Assembly: GCF_042453785.1 (NCBI RefSeq)
Contig: NC_091672.1
Coordinates: 3,626,001-3,690,000 of the forward strand
DNA from: Malus domestica
Lineage: Eukaryota > Streptophyta > Magnoliopsida > Rosales > Rosaceae
Reading direction: 5' to 3'
Length of the DNA: 64,000 nucleotides
Below the pieces are notes generated by a model. It searched no databases. It was given only the letters and a program-made list of their open reading frames with translations, and was not told where the DNA came from. Shown in pieces: positions 34,721-47,293 of the stretch. A program made the translations under genes and the position numbers. Position 1 is the first letter of the stretch. Each line of letters begins with the position of its first letter.

Positions 34721-35958
34721 GTAAGCAACCTCACCGACTCGCACGGTGATCATATATGGTCCAATGTACCTAGGACTCAACTTTCCTTTCTTTCCAAATT
34801 GTGCAACACCTTTCCAAGGTGATAGCTTCAGAAATACCCAATCACCTACATTATACTTCCGATCGTTGGCATGCTTGTCTGCTAAGCTCTTTTGTCGATC
34901 CTAGGCCGCTTTCAGGTTAGACTTAATTACCTGAACATTTTGAGTAGTCTCATCCACAATCTTAGGGCCCACTAAAACTCTTTCGCCAACCTCTGACTAA
35001 CATAAAGGCATACAACAAGATTTCCCGTAAAGTGCCTCAAATGGTGCCATACCAATACTCGAATGATAACTGTTGTTGTAGGCGAACTCTATCAAATCCA
35101 AACAATCATGCCAACTATCTCCAAACTGCAGCACTGAAGATCTCAACATATCCTCTAATGTCTGAATAGTCCTCTCAGATTGTCCATCTGTTTGAGGATG
35201 ATATGCTGTACTATAAAGTAATCTCGTACCAAGAGCTTCCTGAAATGCTACCAGAACTTGGAAGTAAATTTAGGATCCCGATCCGAGATAATAGTAACTG
35301 GGAAGCCATGGTAGTTCACAATTTGTGATATGAATAACTTAGCTAATCGGCTTAATGAATACTTCTCCCTCACTGGAATGAAATGTGTTGACTTAGTAAG
35401 CCGATCAACTATCACCCAAATGTCGTCATAACCATTTTGTGTACGAGGAAGCTTGTACATAAAATCCATAGTAATATTTTTCCATTTCCACTGTGGAATG
35501 GGAAGTGGCTGCATCAACCCAAAAGGCTTCTTCCTTTCAGCTTTAACCTGTTGACAAATGGTACACCTACTCACATATTCGACAATTTCTCTTTTCATAC
35601 CCGGCCAATAATAAAATGGCCTAATGGTATGATACATCTTAGTGCCTCATGGATGCATCGCATATGCCGAAATATGTGCTTCATCCAAAATTTCTTTCTT
35701 TAATTCTGCATTATTTGGCACATACATTCTGCTTTCCTACATAAGCATGCCATCAGTTTCTCGAATACCGAAATCTTTCTTTTTACCTTGATTCCTTGCT
35801 TGAATTATTTCTTGGGTCTCCTCATCATTCATCTGGGCCTCGAGCACACGATCAATTAAAATTGGCCTAACTTGAAAATTAGCAAGCAAGGCTTCTTCTC
35901 GATCTTCCACTCATAACTCCATTCCAATGGATCTCAAATCTGCTAGAAGAGGAACATG
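34721..35958 (-). pseudogene. Gypsy A integrase remnant
   Basis: On the minus strand the H2C2 zinc-binding region (about 35640-35550, ending CTICQQVKAE), then the core with MDFMYKLP and SDRDPKF, then YHPQTDGQSE-type sequence near 35190 are visible. The C-terminal part ends RYIGPYMITV...VGEVAY directly at 34721. Several stops lie between the blocks. The polyprotein end that would follow is lost at the deletion junction with the LTR. Confidence 0.85.
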
Positions 35959-35963
35959 ACAAT

Positions 35964-36478
35964 TGTTTGTACCATACTTGACCAATCCTGAAACTACTGA
36001 GCACCGGTCAATGTCATACCGTCAAGGACTCATAAGAGTTTCCCTCCAACCAGGGGGCCAATCACAGCACGTCACATGTCGACATCGGAAGCCAATCATA
36101 GCGCAACACGTGTCAACATCAGAAGCCAATCATAACACAACAGGTGTCAATGTCAGAATGAAACTAGAAACTCTTTTCTATAAATAGAGATCATTCTTTC
36201 ACAATATTTCCTAATGTCATTTGTACTAAATCATTCACTAGTACTCATAAAAGAAGAGCGTGAACCTATGTACTTGTGTAAACCCTTCACAATTAATGAA
36301 AACTCCTCTACTCCATGGACGTAGCCAATCTGGGTAAACCACGTACATCTTGTGTTTGCTTCCCTGTCTCTATCCATTTACATACTTATCCACACTAGTG
36401 ACCGGAGCAATCTAGCGAAAGTCACAAACTTAACACTTTATGTTGTACCAAAATCCTCACTGATTTTGTGCATCAACA
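35964..36478 (+). mobile_element. solo LTR inserted in Gypsy A pol, 515 bp
   Basis: Perfect TSDs ACAAT lie at 35959-35963 and 36479-36483. Removing it rejoins the Gypsy pol codons (...IYDC, then HVPLLADLRS) in frame on the minus strand. The ends are TGTTTGTACC and GCATCAACA. A TATA-type box CTATAAATAGAG near 36178 suggests plus orientation. It carries no coding sequence and comes from a family different from the host element. Confidence 0.93.
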
Positions 36479-38260
36479 ACAATCATAGATGGCATTAAGT
36501 CTAGCTGGAGTTTTCCTATTAAGTGCATCCGCCACTGCATTTGCACGACTAGGATGATACTCAATCGTGCAATCATAGTCACTAAGTGACTCAATCCACC
36601 TCTGTTGTCGAAGATTAAGATCTCTCTGAGTAAACAGATACTGAAGACTCTTATGATCCGTGAAGATCTTACATTTCTCGCCATAACAATAATGTCTCCA
36701 AATCTTCAAAGCGAAGATGATAGCTGCTAACTTCAAATCATAAGTAGGGTAATTTTTCTCATGAGGTTTCAACTGTCTCGAAGCATAAGCAATCACCCTA
36801 CCATGTTGCATCAATACACAACCCAAACCATTCAAAGAAGCATCACTATAAACCTCATAATTACCGCTATCATCTGGAAGTGCTAGAACAGGTGCATGAG
36901 TGAGACAATACTTCAACTGCTGAAAACTTTGCTCACAATTATTATCCCACTCAAACTTAACGTCCTTTCGAGTCAACCTCGTCAATGGAAAAGCAATCAC
37001 TGAAAAATCCTTAATGAACTGTCTATAATAGCCTGCTAGGCCAAGAAAACTCCGTACCTCGGTGACGGTTCGAGGTTGCTCCCAATTCTCCACAACTGCC
37101 ATTTTCTGAGAATCCACTTGAATGCCTTGAGCAGAAATGACATGTCCCAAAAATGCTACTTGATTCAACCAAAATTCACATTTGCTAAACTTAGCATATA
37201 GCTGGTGTTCCCTCAAACTGCTCAACACCAATTTCAGATGTATAGCATGCTCAACCTTAGACTTAGAGTATACCAGAATATTGTTAATGAAGACAATAAC
37301 AAACCTGTCCAAATATGGCTGGAATAATCAATTCATCAAATCCATAAAAGCTGCTAGTGCATTAGTTAACTCGAATGGCATCACAAGAAACTCATAATGA
37401 CCATATCGAGTCTTGAATGCGGTTTTAGGGACATCTTCATTTTTAATCTTCAACTGGTAGTAACCCGACCTTAAGTCAATCTTAGAAAATACACAGGCAC
37501 CTCTGAGTTGAGCAAATAAATCATCTATACGGGGTAACGGATAACATTTCTTAATGGTTACCCGATTCAATTGCCTGTAATCAATGCACAGCCTCAAAGT
37601 TCCATCTTTCTTTCTCACAAATAAAACTGGAGCTCCCCAAGGTGAAGTACTAGGCTAAATAAAACCTTTATCCACTAACTCTTGCAACTGAGCTTTCTAT
37701 TCCCTTAATTCAGCAGAAGTCATTCTATAAGGAGTCAAAGATATAGGATTCGTACCTGGAAGCAGATCAATAACAAACTCCACATCTCTATCTGGCGGCA
37801 ATCCAGGAAAATCCTCTGGGAATTCATCCGAAAAAAATATCTGACCACATGTACATCCTCCACACTACTAGGAGCATCATTATTCAACACCACATGAGCC
37901 AAATATCCTTGACAACCTTTCGACAACAATCTTTTGGCTTTCATGGCTGAAATAACACCATGCCTCACCCCACTAGGCTTTCCTACAAATGTAACTTCAG
38001 GTAATCCAAGACGATGAAATGTGACTGTCTTTCCATAACAATCTATCTTGGCACGATTATAGTGCAACCAATAAGTGCCCAAAATCACATCAAAATCCAT
38101 AATATCCAATGGCATAAGAATAGCCGGCATAACAACATCATCTATTATCACTAGACATCCTGGATATACCCGATCCACAAAACATCGACCCCCCTCTAGG
38201 CATAGAAAACTCTAAATTATATCATAGAGGTGTAGGATGAGGTTATGTCACTTGAGCACA
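36479..38260 (-). pseudogene. Gypsy A protease, reverse transcriptase, RNase H
   Basis: The protease-linker region lies at 38178-37735, with DFDVILGTYWL followed by AKIDC. RT begins near 37618 with [10 protein letters not shown], then [12 protein letters not shown] and YEFLVMPF. A stop follows near 37328, and the frame resumes at 37312. The catalytic FIDD/YIDD box has become FINN (near 37285), so both metal-binding aspartates are Asn. RNase H runs from about 36950 to 36560, with [22 protein letters not shown] and [11 protein letters not shown]. The frame continues across the nested solo LTR. Confidence 0.9.
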
Positions 38261-38499
38261 TGTATGAGAGATAACATAATGCATAGCACCACAATCAATC
38301 AATATTCTAGCAAAATGACCAAGAATATTTAACGCACCCATGATTAAATCAGGATTGTTCTAAGCATCTTGTAGTGTCATGTTATGGATACGTCCCTGAT
38401 TCTGCTGTCGTCCACCACGACTTCTGTTAGCATGAACACCACGTCCTTGTCTAGGCTGACCAGACTGCCTCGAAGATCCTGCGCTGCTAGCAGCAATCT

Positions 38500-39790
38500 C
38501 TCCTTGTTGTCCTCCTTAGTACCATTGAGATCCACCGGCTGAATGTGGCTGGTACGACATAGAACCTCCCTGATACTAAAGGTACCTACTCTGATACTGA
38601 GGATCCTGAGAATACTGATTCTATTCTGAGGTGTAAGGAGTGGCGTCACCCTGATAATGATAGGCACCTACTCGTTCAGTCTGGGCATAACCACTAGATC
38701 CTGAAGCTTGCTGGGTCGGCGCAGGTGGTGGGAATGAAGGCTGCTGGGGTCTATGCTGATTCTGAGGGCATTGAGCAGCCCTATGATCCATCTGTCCACA
38801 AGTATAGCATCCATTATTGCCTCTCATACACTCCCCAAAATGCCTATTATTACACTTGCGGCATAAATGAGCACTTGAACCACCTAAACTACCAAAGTCT
38901 CTCTGTCTCTGAAATCTAGGGCCTCCAGTAAATCTACCACCTTTCCTCTGCATATTGGAACTCAAACCTCCACTAGAAGAGCTGGAACTGCTACCACTTC
39001 CCTTAAAATTCTGGGTCTTACGAGGTCCCTGAAATGCTTGCCCTTTGCCCTTATCATCTCGCCTCTGGTTCCCATTCTTTCCTTCTTCATCCTCACTTTC
39101 ATTGGGCATGTTCTCTGAGTCCTCAATTCGTAGTAAAACCTCATAAAACTCCTGGTAAGTGGCACCGTGAGTCGATGTCGCTATGGAATGCCATTTCTTC
39201 TTAGTACCCAATCTGAAGCGACGAAAGATCTCAACCGGATTAGCTGCAACCTCCGAATCATATCTCGAAAAATCAGTAAACATCTTGTAATACTCATTAG
39301 CTGACATCTTTCCTTGCTTCAGATGAGTAAACTCTTGTTTCTTACGATCAATGTACTCATGAGGAATGAATCTTTTCCTAAACAACTATTTAAATACTCC
39401 CCAGTTTGTAAACTCCGCTGGGGTCAACTGGTAAGACTACTGTCTCCACCAGGATACAGGCTGCTCTCCTAAAAACCAAGTAGTCGTCTCGACCCACCTA
39501 TCACGAGGAAGGTTCCTCTGACTCTGCATCACCAGAAAGGTTTTCTCGATATGATTAAGCCATTTTTCCGCTCCCTCATGTCCTTTATTTCCTATGAAGT
39601 GATTCAGTTTCAGGTTATACATAGTCTCAAGAGGTGTCCTCTGGGGAGGACGGAATGCAGACTGAAAGGCAGTAACTATAGCTTCCCCTAATTGAGCAAT
39701 ATCAGGGAAACTAGGCTCAGCTGAGTGATGAGGCTCTCTACGAGATGGCATAGTTCTGACATAAGACATCACAAGGATTAGAATATTCAA
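38500..39790 (-). pseudogene. Gypsy A gag remnant
   Basis: The N-terminal capsid part reads from 39790 to 39437 and the second part from 39385 to 38621, with a stop between them. A basic/Ser-rich region is followed by a zinc knuckle CYTCGQMDHRAAQCP (CxxC-x4-H-x4-C), preceded by another Cys-rich patch. It then runs into a Gln/Pro/Tyr-rich tail. The Gag ATG follows the PBS by about 40-80 bp. Confidence 0.88.
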
Positions 39791-39814
39791 GAACTATACA
39801 GGACTGCTAAACAT

Positions 39815-39831
39815 AAGCTCTGATACCAAAC
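39815..39831 (-). other. Gypsy A primer-binding site (initiator Met tRNA)
   Basis: On the minus strand the LTR end GTGTGTCA is followed by GTTTGGTATCAGAGC, the standard PBS complementary to the 3' end of initiator tRNA-Met. This fixes the LTR boundary at 39832. Confidence 0.88.
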
Positions 39832-42129
39832 TGACACACCCCGACCGAGATCAAGGCATGCTGGCCGTCACGTGAGGGTGACGTACCCATGTGCACAGTG
39901 CGGAAGCAATGAAGATAAGAATTATATGAATAATTAAAAACCGAAACTACTAGAGTGCACTACTAAACAGGAAGTGTTAGGCGTAAGATACAAAAGTAAA
40001 CACTCCTAATCAGAGCTTATAAAGTCTAGATGCAGTCCAGTAGGACAAGTACTAATTATATAGTACCATAAGATGTCCTATAATTATTTAGATATGTCAG
40101 AACCGTCGAAGTCCTCGCACCTAGCAACTGCAAACTTACCTAAAACCTAAAGGGGCGCAAAACAGAAAATGTGAGTGGGCCAAAACAAATGTTTTACAAA
40201 ACCATTTCATTTATCAACATATCTAATCCCTCGCTGTAAAACATGTATAATTTTTCCCAGAATCAAGATATATGCATATACATAAATATATATGAAATTA
40301 TATCAATTCAAATCATGCTTCACATAATCATATTCATATGTATGCCATGCCAAGATATAACTACGCAAGCAATTCAAGTAAGAATAATTTCATATAAATA
40401 TAACATGTTAGCCGGAACCCCTATGGTAGTCTGTACGACTGAATTCATATCTCAAAATCAACCTAGCCGGAGTCACTACAATGACCTATACGGCAACATA
40501 CTGCACAAGAGTCGGAACCAAAGGAAAAGGTTTGTACGACAATAATGAGTGTAATATAATTATGCTCAATACTACTCTCACATAATAGCTGGACGATAAA
40601 TCGCTAGTCACCTACGAGTCGAAACCACCTAAGATGGTCTATGCGACAAGACTGTGCACCTAAATTGGATCCAATATGAGCATATGGTGCGGGAGGTGAC
40701 ATAATAAACAGGCATGTGCCATAACTCTGGCTAAATCACAATCACCCTAGGTGCAGTGTTATGAGCTCAACATAATTCAATCACATATCACATCATTGAC
40801 AATTCACATAACCAAACATAACTCACCTGAGCTTACCTGAGCATCCACATCACCACATTTATATATATATATATATAAAGCATCATATACCAATTCATAT
40901 ACCAATTCATATACGAATTATACTTATATGCATGTCATTTACGACATACTTTCATTTAAACACATATTTCTGGGAAAATATCAAGTATATAAATATATAC
41001 TGAAAACCAAAAGCCCACTCATTGGTATGTCAAAGAGTCGTAGCCCCGAGTTGCCCTTGAACACGCTTGTCCTCGGGATAAGTCTCACCTATATGCGAAT
41101 TAACTATAAAAACGTTATTTAAAGCACATAGGCAAAACTAGCTAATAACTTCTCATACAATGCTCAATTTTCATATTTGAATATACCACAGTGACCTACA
41201 TAACCTCAGGATCATTCCCAAATTTTTAGAATATTTTTATGACCCCTCACGCGTCGGCGAGTGCATGGCAACACGCGCCGCCACGCGCAGGGAATCCTGA
41301 CGGATTCTCTAACTGCCGTTAGATATATTCTGTTAAAGCCCAACGGTAACTGTTAAATATGACTAACGGCGTTAGCATATTCCGTCAACTTAACGGAATA
41401 TGCTCTTTTCTTCTCCGGCGAGTTGCCGGTTTCTGGGTAAAACTTTAAATCGCTTATTCTCTTTCGTTTCTTCACCATTTTCCACAAAATTGGTACCAAA
41501 ATGAAGCTAATAACATGTAGAATCACGTTATATAAGTTTCAAGGCTTAAAATCTACTAGGTTTTCCCCGAGAAAGCTCGATAGTTCGGCTTACCTAGATA
41601 TACATCGATCTCAACCCTCCGACGTCCAATTCCATCCAACGAAGTACCCTGAGACTCATGAGGACCTCCTTAAGCTTCCTATAAGCTTCAAATTCCCTGA
41701 AACACAAGATTTCACGTATGCATGAACAGGGACAAAATCGGAGCTAGTGTTTCCACGTGAAATTGAAGGTTTCCTTACCTGAAAATGGTAACTTTGAACT
41801 CATATGGTCCTCACGAACACAATGGTGATCTTAAAACCTTCAATCTACAAGGTTTGAGAGGGTTTCTGGGTTGGTCCGTAAGAAGAAGGGAGAGAGAGAG
41901 AGTGAGAGTCTGAGAGAGAGATAGTACGGGAAGGAGAGAGAGAAAATGTGGGTGTGTGTGTGTGTGGTCCAAAAGCCACCAATCAAAACTAAGGAAAGTC
42001 TTAGTTCTAATTGGGTCACCAATCTAAAACAATTTAACTCAATAATAATCCACACACATCAATTAACGTCTGAGAACAATTCCGTCATTTTACATCATCG
42101 ATAATAGAAGTTCGGGACGGGCTGTGACA
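39832..42129 (-). repeat. 5' LTR of Gypsy A, about 2.3 kb
   Basis: On the minus strand it runs from TGTCACAGCCCGTCCCGAAC to CGGTCGGGGTGTGTCA. It includes a GT/CT-rich tract (41880-41970), GCGCGTG patches near 41275, and at least four hairpin-type repeats (about 40408-40441, 40463-40496, 40507-40542, 40615-40649) like those in the solo LTR at 9065-11286. Confidence 0.92.
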
Positions 42130-42134
42130 TAAAC

Positions 42135-42420
42135 GGGGCTTTTAAATTCCCACGATGCACAGAACGCCACCATATTAGCCAAGCCATTATCCCCCAACGC
42201 CCCACTAACATAGATGGGTCAAACCCCACATCTCATACACTCATCTCTACTAATTAATAAAACACTCATTGTCAACCAAAACCCTATGAAATTACCAGTT
42301 TAACTCTCTAATTAAAATATAACATGAATGAGAAATATGGGGCGGAAATGTAATTCACACAACCAAATTTTGCTGTTTTTTTTTTCAAAGCCTCACCTAC
42401 ATGTAATCCTAACATATATC

Positions 42421-42475
<55 letters not shown>

Positions 42476-43087
42476 CACTCCCACGTTCTTTATCACTCCC
42501 TTCCTCTCTCCTATTTCAAAAACAAAAATAAAAAATTTTCTCACACACTTTGTGTGTACCTTAGTGCAGTTTATAAAAACCACCTCATCATCTCTCTCCA
42601 CACATGTTTTTCTCTTGTTAAAAACGATTTGATCTTAACTGCCACATGATGGCTAGTGGTGGGGGAATTCCTCTTATGGTTGTATTCCATACATTACATT
42701 ATGTGTTCAATTTATAACGTAAGCGTAATCAGAACAAAAACTAAAATACTTTTTAAAATTTTTCTGGCTTTTAAAAAAATGGACTGCCACCAATTAGTAA
42801 CCTCTTAAAAAACAAAACAAAACAAAAAAAAAATAAAAAATCAATTTGTTCTATTTTTTGTTGGATTTCCATTTTCCAACCCAAAAAAATGCAGTTTTAA
42901 CAAACAAAACAAAAAACAAAAAACAAAACTAATGGAAAGATAAAACCAGCATCAAAACAAAACAAATCAGAAAATTACCTAAAACTACAACACCATTTCA
43001 AAACTTAAAAAAATTCTAACTGCAAAATCCATCCTCATAAATAACCCCATTTCTCTCCATCCTCTCCATCTTTCTCTCTCCCCATCA
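42135..43087. other. intergenic upstream of the GT47 pseudogene, with (TA)n
   Basis: A dinucleotide TA microsatellite spans about 42424-42473. A-rich CAAAACAAAA stretches lie at 42815-42965. The last 100 bp, CT-rich and directly before the ATG, look like the GT47 gene 5'UTR (CTCTCCATC near 43050). Confidence 0.6.
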
Positions 43088-43777
43088 ATGGGCTCCAAGT
43101 CCACTTTACTAATCTCCACCTCTTTCCTCCTCTTCTTCACCACCACCACCACCACAATCGTCCAACTATCATTCGCCCAAATCCTCGGAAACAATCTCGA
43201 CCATCCTCAATCTGACTCTGACTGCACCGGCCGTTGGATCCACATCCGACGGCTTCCCCCGTCTTTCAACCGGGATCTCCTCTCCAATTGCTCCGACTAC
43301 CCTCTGTTCGACGACTTCTACCCTCACTTGGCCAACAATGGCCTTAGCCAGAAAACCCATAATCTTTCTCACAGCTGGTACCGAACCGACTCGTTAATGC
43401 TGGAGCTTATTTTCCATCGTCAGATGCTTGAATACCCATGTCTCGCCTCATATCCCCAATCTGCCGACGCCTCTACCTCCCCTACTACGTCGGCATCGAC
43501 GCCCTCCGCTATCTCTACAGCCCCAATTACAATTCCAGCTCCAAGAAGAGCCTTAATTTGTTCGATTTTTTGACCCGAGATGACCCGGTTTCCTGGTATA
43601 GGCACATGGGTCAAGACCATTTCTTGGTTTTGGCCCGACCCGCTATGGATTTCTTCCAGCTATTGGGGAACAATCTACCACTGTGAGGGACTTCGCTGCT
43701 CGAATTACCTTAGTTTTTTAATGTCACCGCTCTGACGGTGGAGGCGTGTGCCTGGCCATGGCAGGAGCACGCTGTGC

Positions 43778-44135
43778 TGTTATGAATTAGTGTTATGAAT
43801 TGTGCAGGGGTTGTTAGATCGAAGGAATAAGATAGTGTAAGGGAATTTAGGCCAAATTGTAAGGGGCTTTTTTATTTGGGCTCAATTGGGATAACTTAGG
43901 TCTTTAAGGGAGTCCATTTGATTAGTTTGTTAATTGTCCAGTTGACATACATGTAGTGTGGAAAACGTGTACTGGCGCGATGATATATGCATGTCCAAAT
44001 TAGTTGTAACGGTATCAATTTGAAATTTTTTAGTATATTCTCTCAACTCTCTCTTCCTCTTCCTCTTCCTCTTCCTCTTAGCCATAGCCATCACTGCATT
44101 TGCAAGTTGAGACCTTGTTGGTCTGGGTTTTATCA
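43778..44135 (+). repeat. 5' LTR of Gypsy B with duplicated terminus
   Basis: 358 bp, ending GGGTTTTATCA. The first 13 bp, TGTTATGAATTAG, are followed by a second TGTTATGAATT start. The 3' LTR has the start only once. A CTTCCTCTTCCT microsatellite (about 44048-44080) is longer than in the 3' LTR. Confidence 0.9.
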
Positions 44136-44161
44136 TTGGTATCATCCATACAATCGATGGT

Positions 44162-45130
44162 TTTCCTTACTATGCATGCCCCGCTACATAAACACTACTC
44201 GCTTCACCGCCATAGACGCACGTGTTTCCTCCATTGAAGCTTCTTTTGCGGATCTTCCTTCTCTCATCGCTTCGACGATTAACACTGTGTTCGACTCTAA
44301 AATTAACTCTTACCTCGAGAATTGTTTACCTCTCTACTTCAAACAATTCCACCGCGAGATGAGTTGTTCGTGCGTTGGCGAAAGTTCTTCTGCTTCACTG
44401 AACACCAATTGTCCACCGCCACATGAAGTGGATCAGCCGCCGCCTCCTCGGAGTCCTCACTTGGGTGAGGGGGGAGCTCCACCACGTTTGCCCTGGTCTC
44501 CCCGCCTCGACTTCCCACGATTTGTTGAAAGTGATGACCCTCTTGCCTGGATCTATAAGGCGGAGTAGTTCTTTTCATTATACAACATTCCAGATGCTCA
44601 CCGAGTTCTCACTGCTTCTTTCCATCTCGAAGGTGAGATTCTTAACTGGTTTTATTGGTTGGATTGCTTGAATACTACCCCTACTTGGTGGGAATTTACT
44701 AAGGCTCTATGGATGGAGTTTAGTCATTTGGAGTTTGAAGATAGTGCTGAAGCACTCTTCAAACTTCGCCAAACTGGTAGCCTTTGTGACTATATCTCAA
44801 AATTTCGGCGTTTAGCCACTAGATCGACTGAAATTAGCCTCATCTTGCTTCAAAGTTGTTTCATTGAAGGGTTGAAGAAGGAGTTATGGTTCGATGTGAA
44901 GATATTGAAACTTGTTAGTGTCCACGATGCTATTTCGCTAGCTATGTAGTTAGATGCCAAATTTGCTAAGCTTAAATCCTCTACTCCATGACCCACTGTT
45001 CCATTCAAACCACCAACCACTACCCTTATTCTTCTGCCTCACACAACATATCGATCGGGTACTTATCCTTTCAAAAAATTATCCCCTGCGAAGATTTAGA
45101 AGAAACGGGAGTGAGGAGAGTGTTGGTTTT
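44162..45130 (+). pseudogene. Gypsy B gag remnant
   Basis: Frames 43987-44568 and 44659-44949 together encode a Ty3-type gag: a Pro-rich linker, PRLDFPRFVESDDPLAWI, then FEDSAEALFKLRQTGSLCDYISKFRRLA and FIEGLKKEL. Stops at 44566-44568 and 44947-44949 are TAG at positions where the family has Gln, consistent with CAG-to-TAG. One indel shifts the frame near 44575-44660. Confidence 0.87.
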
Positions 45131-45180
45131 GCACTGATAAATGGGTCAAATGGCATAAATATGGCTTAAAACAACTTCTA

Positions 45181-47293
45181 ATGTTGGATGTCTTGGATTT
45201 TGATGTGTGTGACTTACCTACCTCTGAAGAAATTATTGAGTGTCAACACATGCAGCTCAATTCATATGCCTTCTATGACATTGGGGATAGCCAAATAGCT
45301 CGCACTATGAAGGTTGAGGGGGTACTTAATGGGCACAATGTTAGGATCTTGCTTGATTCTGGAAGCACTCACAACTTTGTGGATTCTAAGTTGTTGAAAC
45401 AATAGGGACACATGGCATATCCTAGTCTAGACTTTGAGGTTATGATCCCATATGGTGGCAAGGTGCACAGTTATGGTTGTTGCAAGGTTACTCCACTCTC
45501 ATTGGAGAGGGTATAATTGCAAGGTTGATCTCTTCTCGTTGCCATTAGAAGGTTGTGATGCTGTCCTCGGTGTACAGTGGCTCTCCACCGTGAGCCCCGT
45601 CCTATGGGATTTTCAGTTATTAACAGTAGAGTTCACTAAGGATCACCACCAATACAAATTGTCTCACACTGTGACTCCACCTTAGTTAATTCAGGAGACC
45701 TCTCTTCAGCACATTGACAAGAAGTTAGGCAACTCTAACTTAGGGTTTTTCCTATATTCTATGGAGGGTAAGACATTGGAATCATATGACTTAAGTATAG
45801 AGCAATTGCATGAACTTCTGCAAGTGTTGGGACAATTTGACGACATTTTTCAAGTTCCTACTAAACTGCCACCTCTTCGAGCCCATGACCACCACATCCC
45901 TCAAGTGCAAGGAGCTAAACCACCAAATATTAGACCCTATCACTATGGTCATTTACAGAAAACTGAAATTGAGAATGTTGTTCATGAGTTATCGGCTGCG
46001 GGGTTCATTCGCCAAAGTCACAGTCCTTTCTCATTTCCGATGCTCTTAGTTAAGAATAAGGAGGGCAGTTGGAGGATGTGTATCGATTATAGGGAGCTTA
46101 ATGCCTTGACCATCAAGGAAAAATACCCCATACCCCTTATTGATGATTTTTTGGATGAATTATATGGTGTTTGGAACTTCACTAAGCTTGATTTGCAATC
46201 TGGATACCACTAGATTCTGATGCGCACTAATGATGTGGAAAAGACAACGTTTCGAACTCACGAGGGGCACTACGAATTCTTGGTAATGCCCTTTGGCCTT
46301 ACGAACGCTCCGGCCACTTTTCAAAGCTTGATGAATGATATATTCAAGCCTTATCTCAGGAAGTTTGTGTTGGTGTTTTAAAATGATATTTTGATATATA
46401 GCAAGAGTTGGCAGGATCACTTACAACACTTGTAGATGGTGTTGGAAGTCATAAGGGCAAACCAATTGTATCTTAAGAAATCCAAATGCTCATTTGGACA
46501 GTCAAGTGTTGAATATCTGGGCCATATTGTGTCTCACCAAGGGGTAATAGCTGATCCTTCTAAGTTATCAGTCATCCAAGAGTGGCCTACTCTTAAATCT
46601 GTCAAGGAGTTGCGAGGCTTCCTCTAGTTAACGAGGTATTACAGAAAATTTGTCCCGGGGTATGGTAAGATATGTCAACCCTTATATCAGTTGACTCGAA
46701 AAGACTGTTTTCATTGGGGTTAAAGAAGCTGCACAAGCCTTTGCGACCTTGAAAGCCATCATGGTGTCCCCATAGGTATTGGCTCTTCCTATTTTTCTCA
46801 ACCCTTATGAATTGGAGTGTGATGCATCGAGAAGTGGCATTGGGCTGTTCTTCAACAAGGAGGGAGACCCATAACATTCACTAGCCAAGCCTTTGGTCCT
46901 CGAAACCAAGCACTCTCCACTTATGGAAGAGAGTTAATTGTTATAGTGTATGCAGTAAAAAAGTGGCAGAATTACTTGCAATGGAGACATTTCGTCATAC
47001 GAATAAACCATAACAGCCTCAAATACTTCTTAAGTCAGAGAACAAACACTTCATTCCAATAGAAGTGGGTTTCAAAACTTATGGGGTATGACTATGAGAT
47101 TCAATACAAGAAAAGGTCTCAAAACATGGTGGCTGATGCACTATCAAGGTTGCAAGATGCACCTTTATTACAGGAACATAACATGGAGACTCCTACGAAC
47201 AGTGAATGTGTTGCTATCTCTTACCCTTATGTGAGTTGGGAGTTGAGAAAAAGTAGTGAAAACGATGATTGGATTATGGAGAAGAAGAAATAA
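45181..47293 (+). pseudogene. Gypsy B protease, reverse transcriptase, RNase H
   Basis: The protease active site LLDSGSTHNFVD is near 45351-45386. RT starts near 45950, with CIDYRELNALT and FTKLDLQSGYH. TAG stops lie at 45683-45685, 46211-46213 and 46433-46435. The YDD catalytic box is destroyed (a TAA followed by Asn-Asp, near 46378-46386). A further stop falls within the [10 protein letters not shown] segment, and a frame change lies near 46720. RNase H ends with NMVADALSRL near 47125. Confidence 0.9.

Larger units (their letters stand above)
28401..42129 (-). mobile_element. Gypsy retrotransposon (A), minus strand, with two nested elements
   Basis: On the minus strand the order is: 5' LTR (42129-39832), PBS, gag with zinc knuckle, protease, RT, RNase H, integrase, then a truncated 3' LTR ending at 28401. 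A Copia element (29135-33687) sits in the 3' LTR and a solo LTR (35964-36478) sits in pol. Its own length without guests is about 8.7 kb. LTR ends are TGTCACAG...GGGTGTGTCA. The 5-bp flanks do not match (AGAAC at 28396-28400, TAAAC at 42130-42134). The coding region is dead. Confidence 0.93.

Noticed and set aside
42424..42473. Possible regulatory TA-rich element
   Set aside because: A simple TA dinucleotide microsatellite.
43987..44150. Separate upstream ORF before Gypsy B gag
   Set aside because: It is LTR sequence read through in frame and includes the CTTCCT microsatellite.
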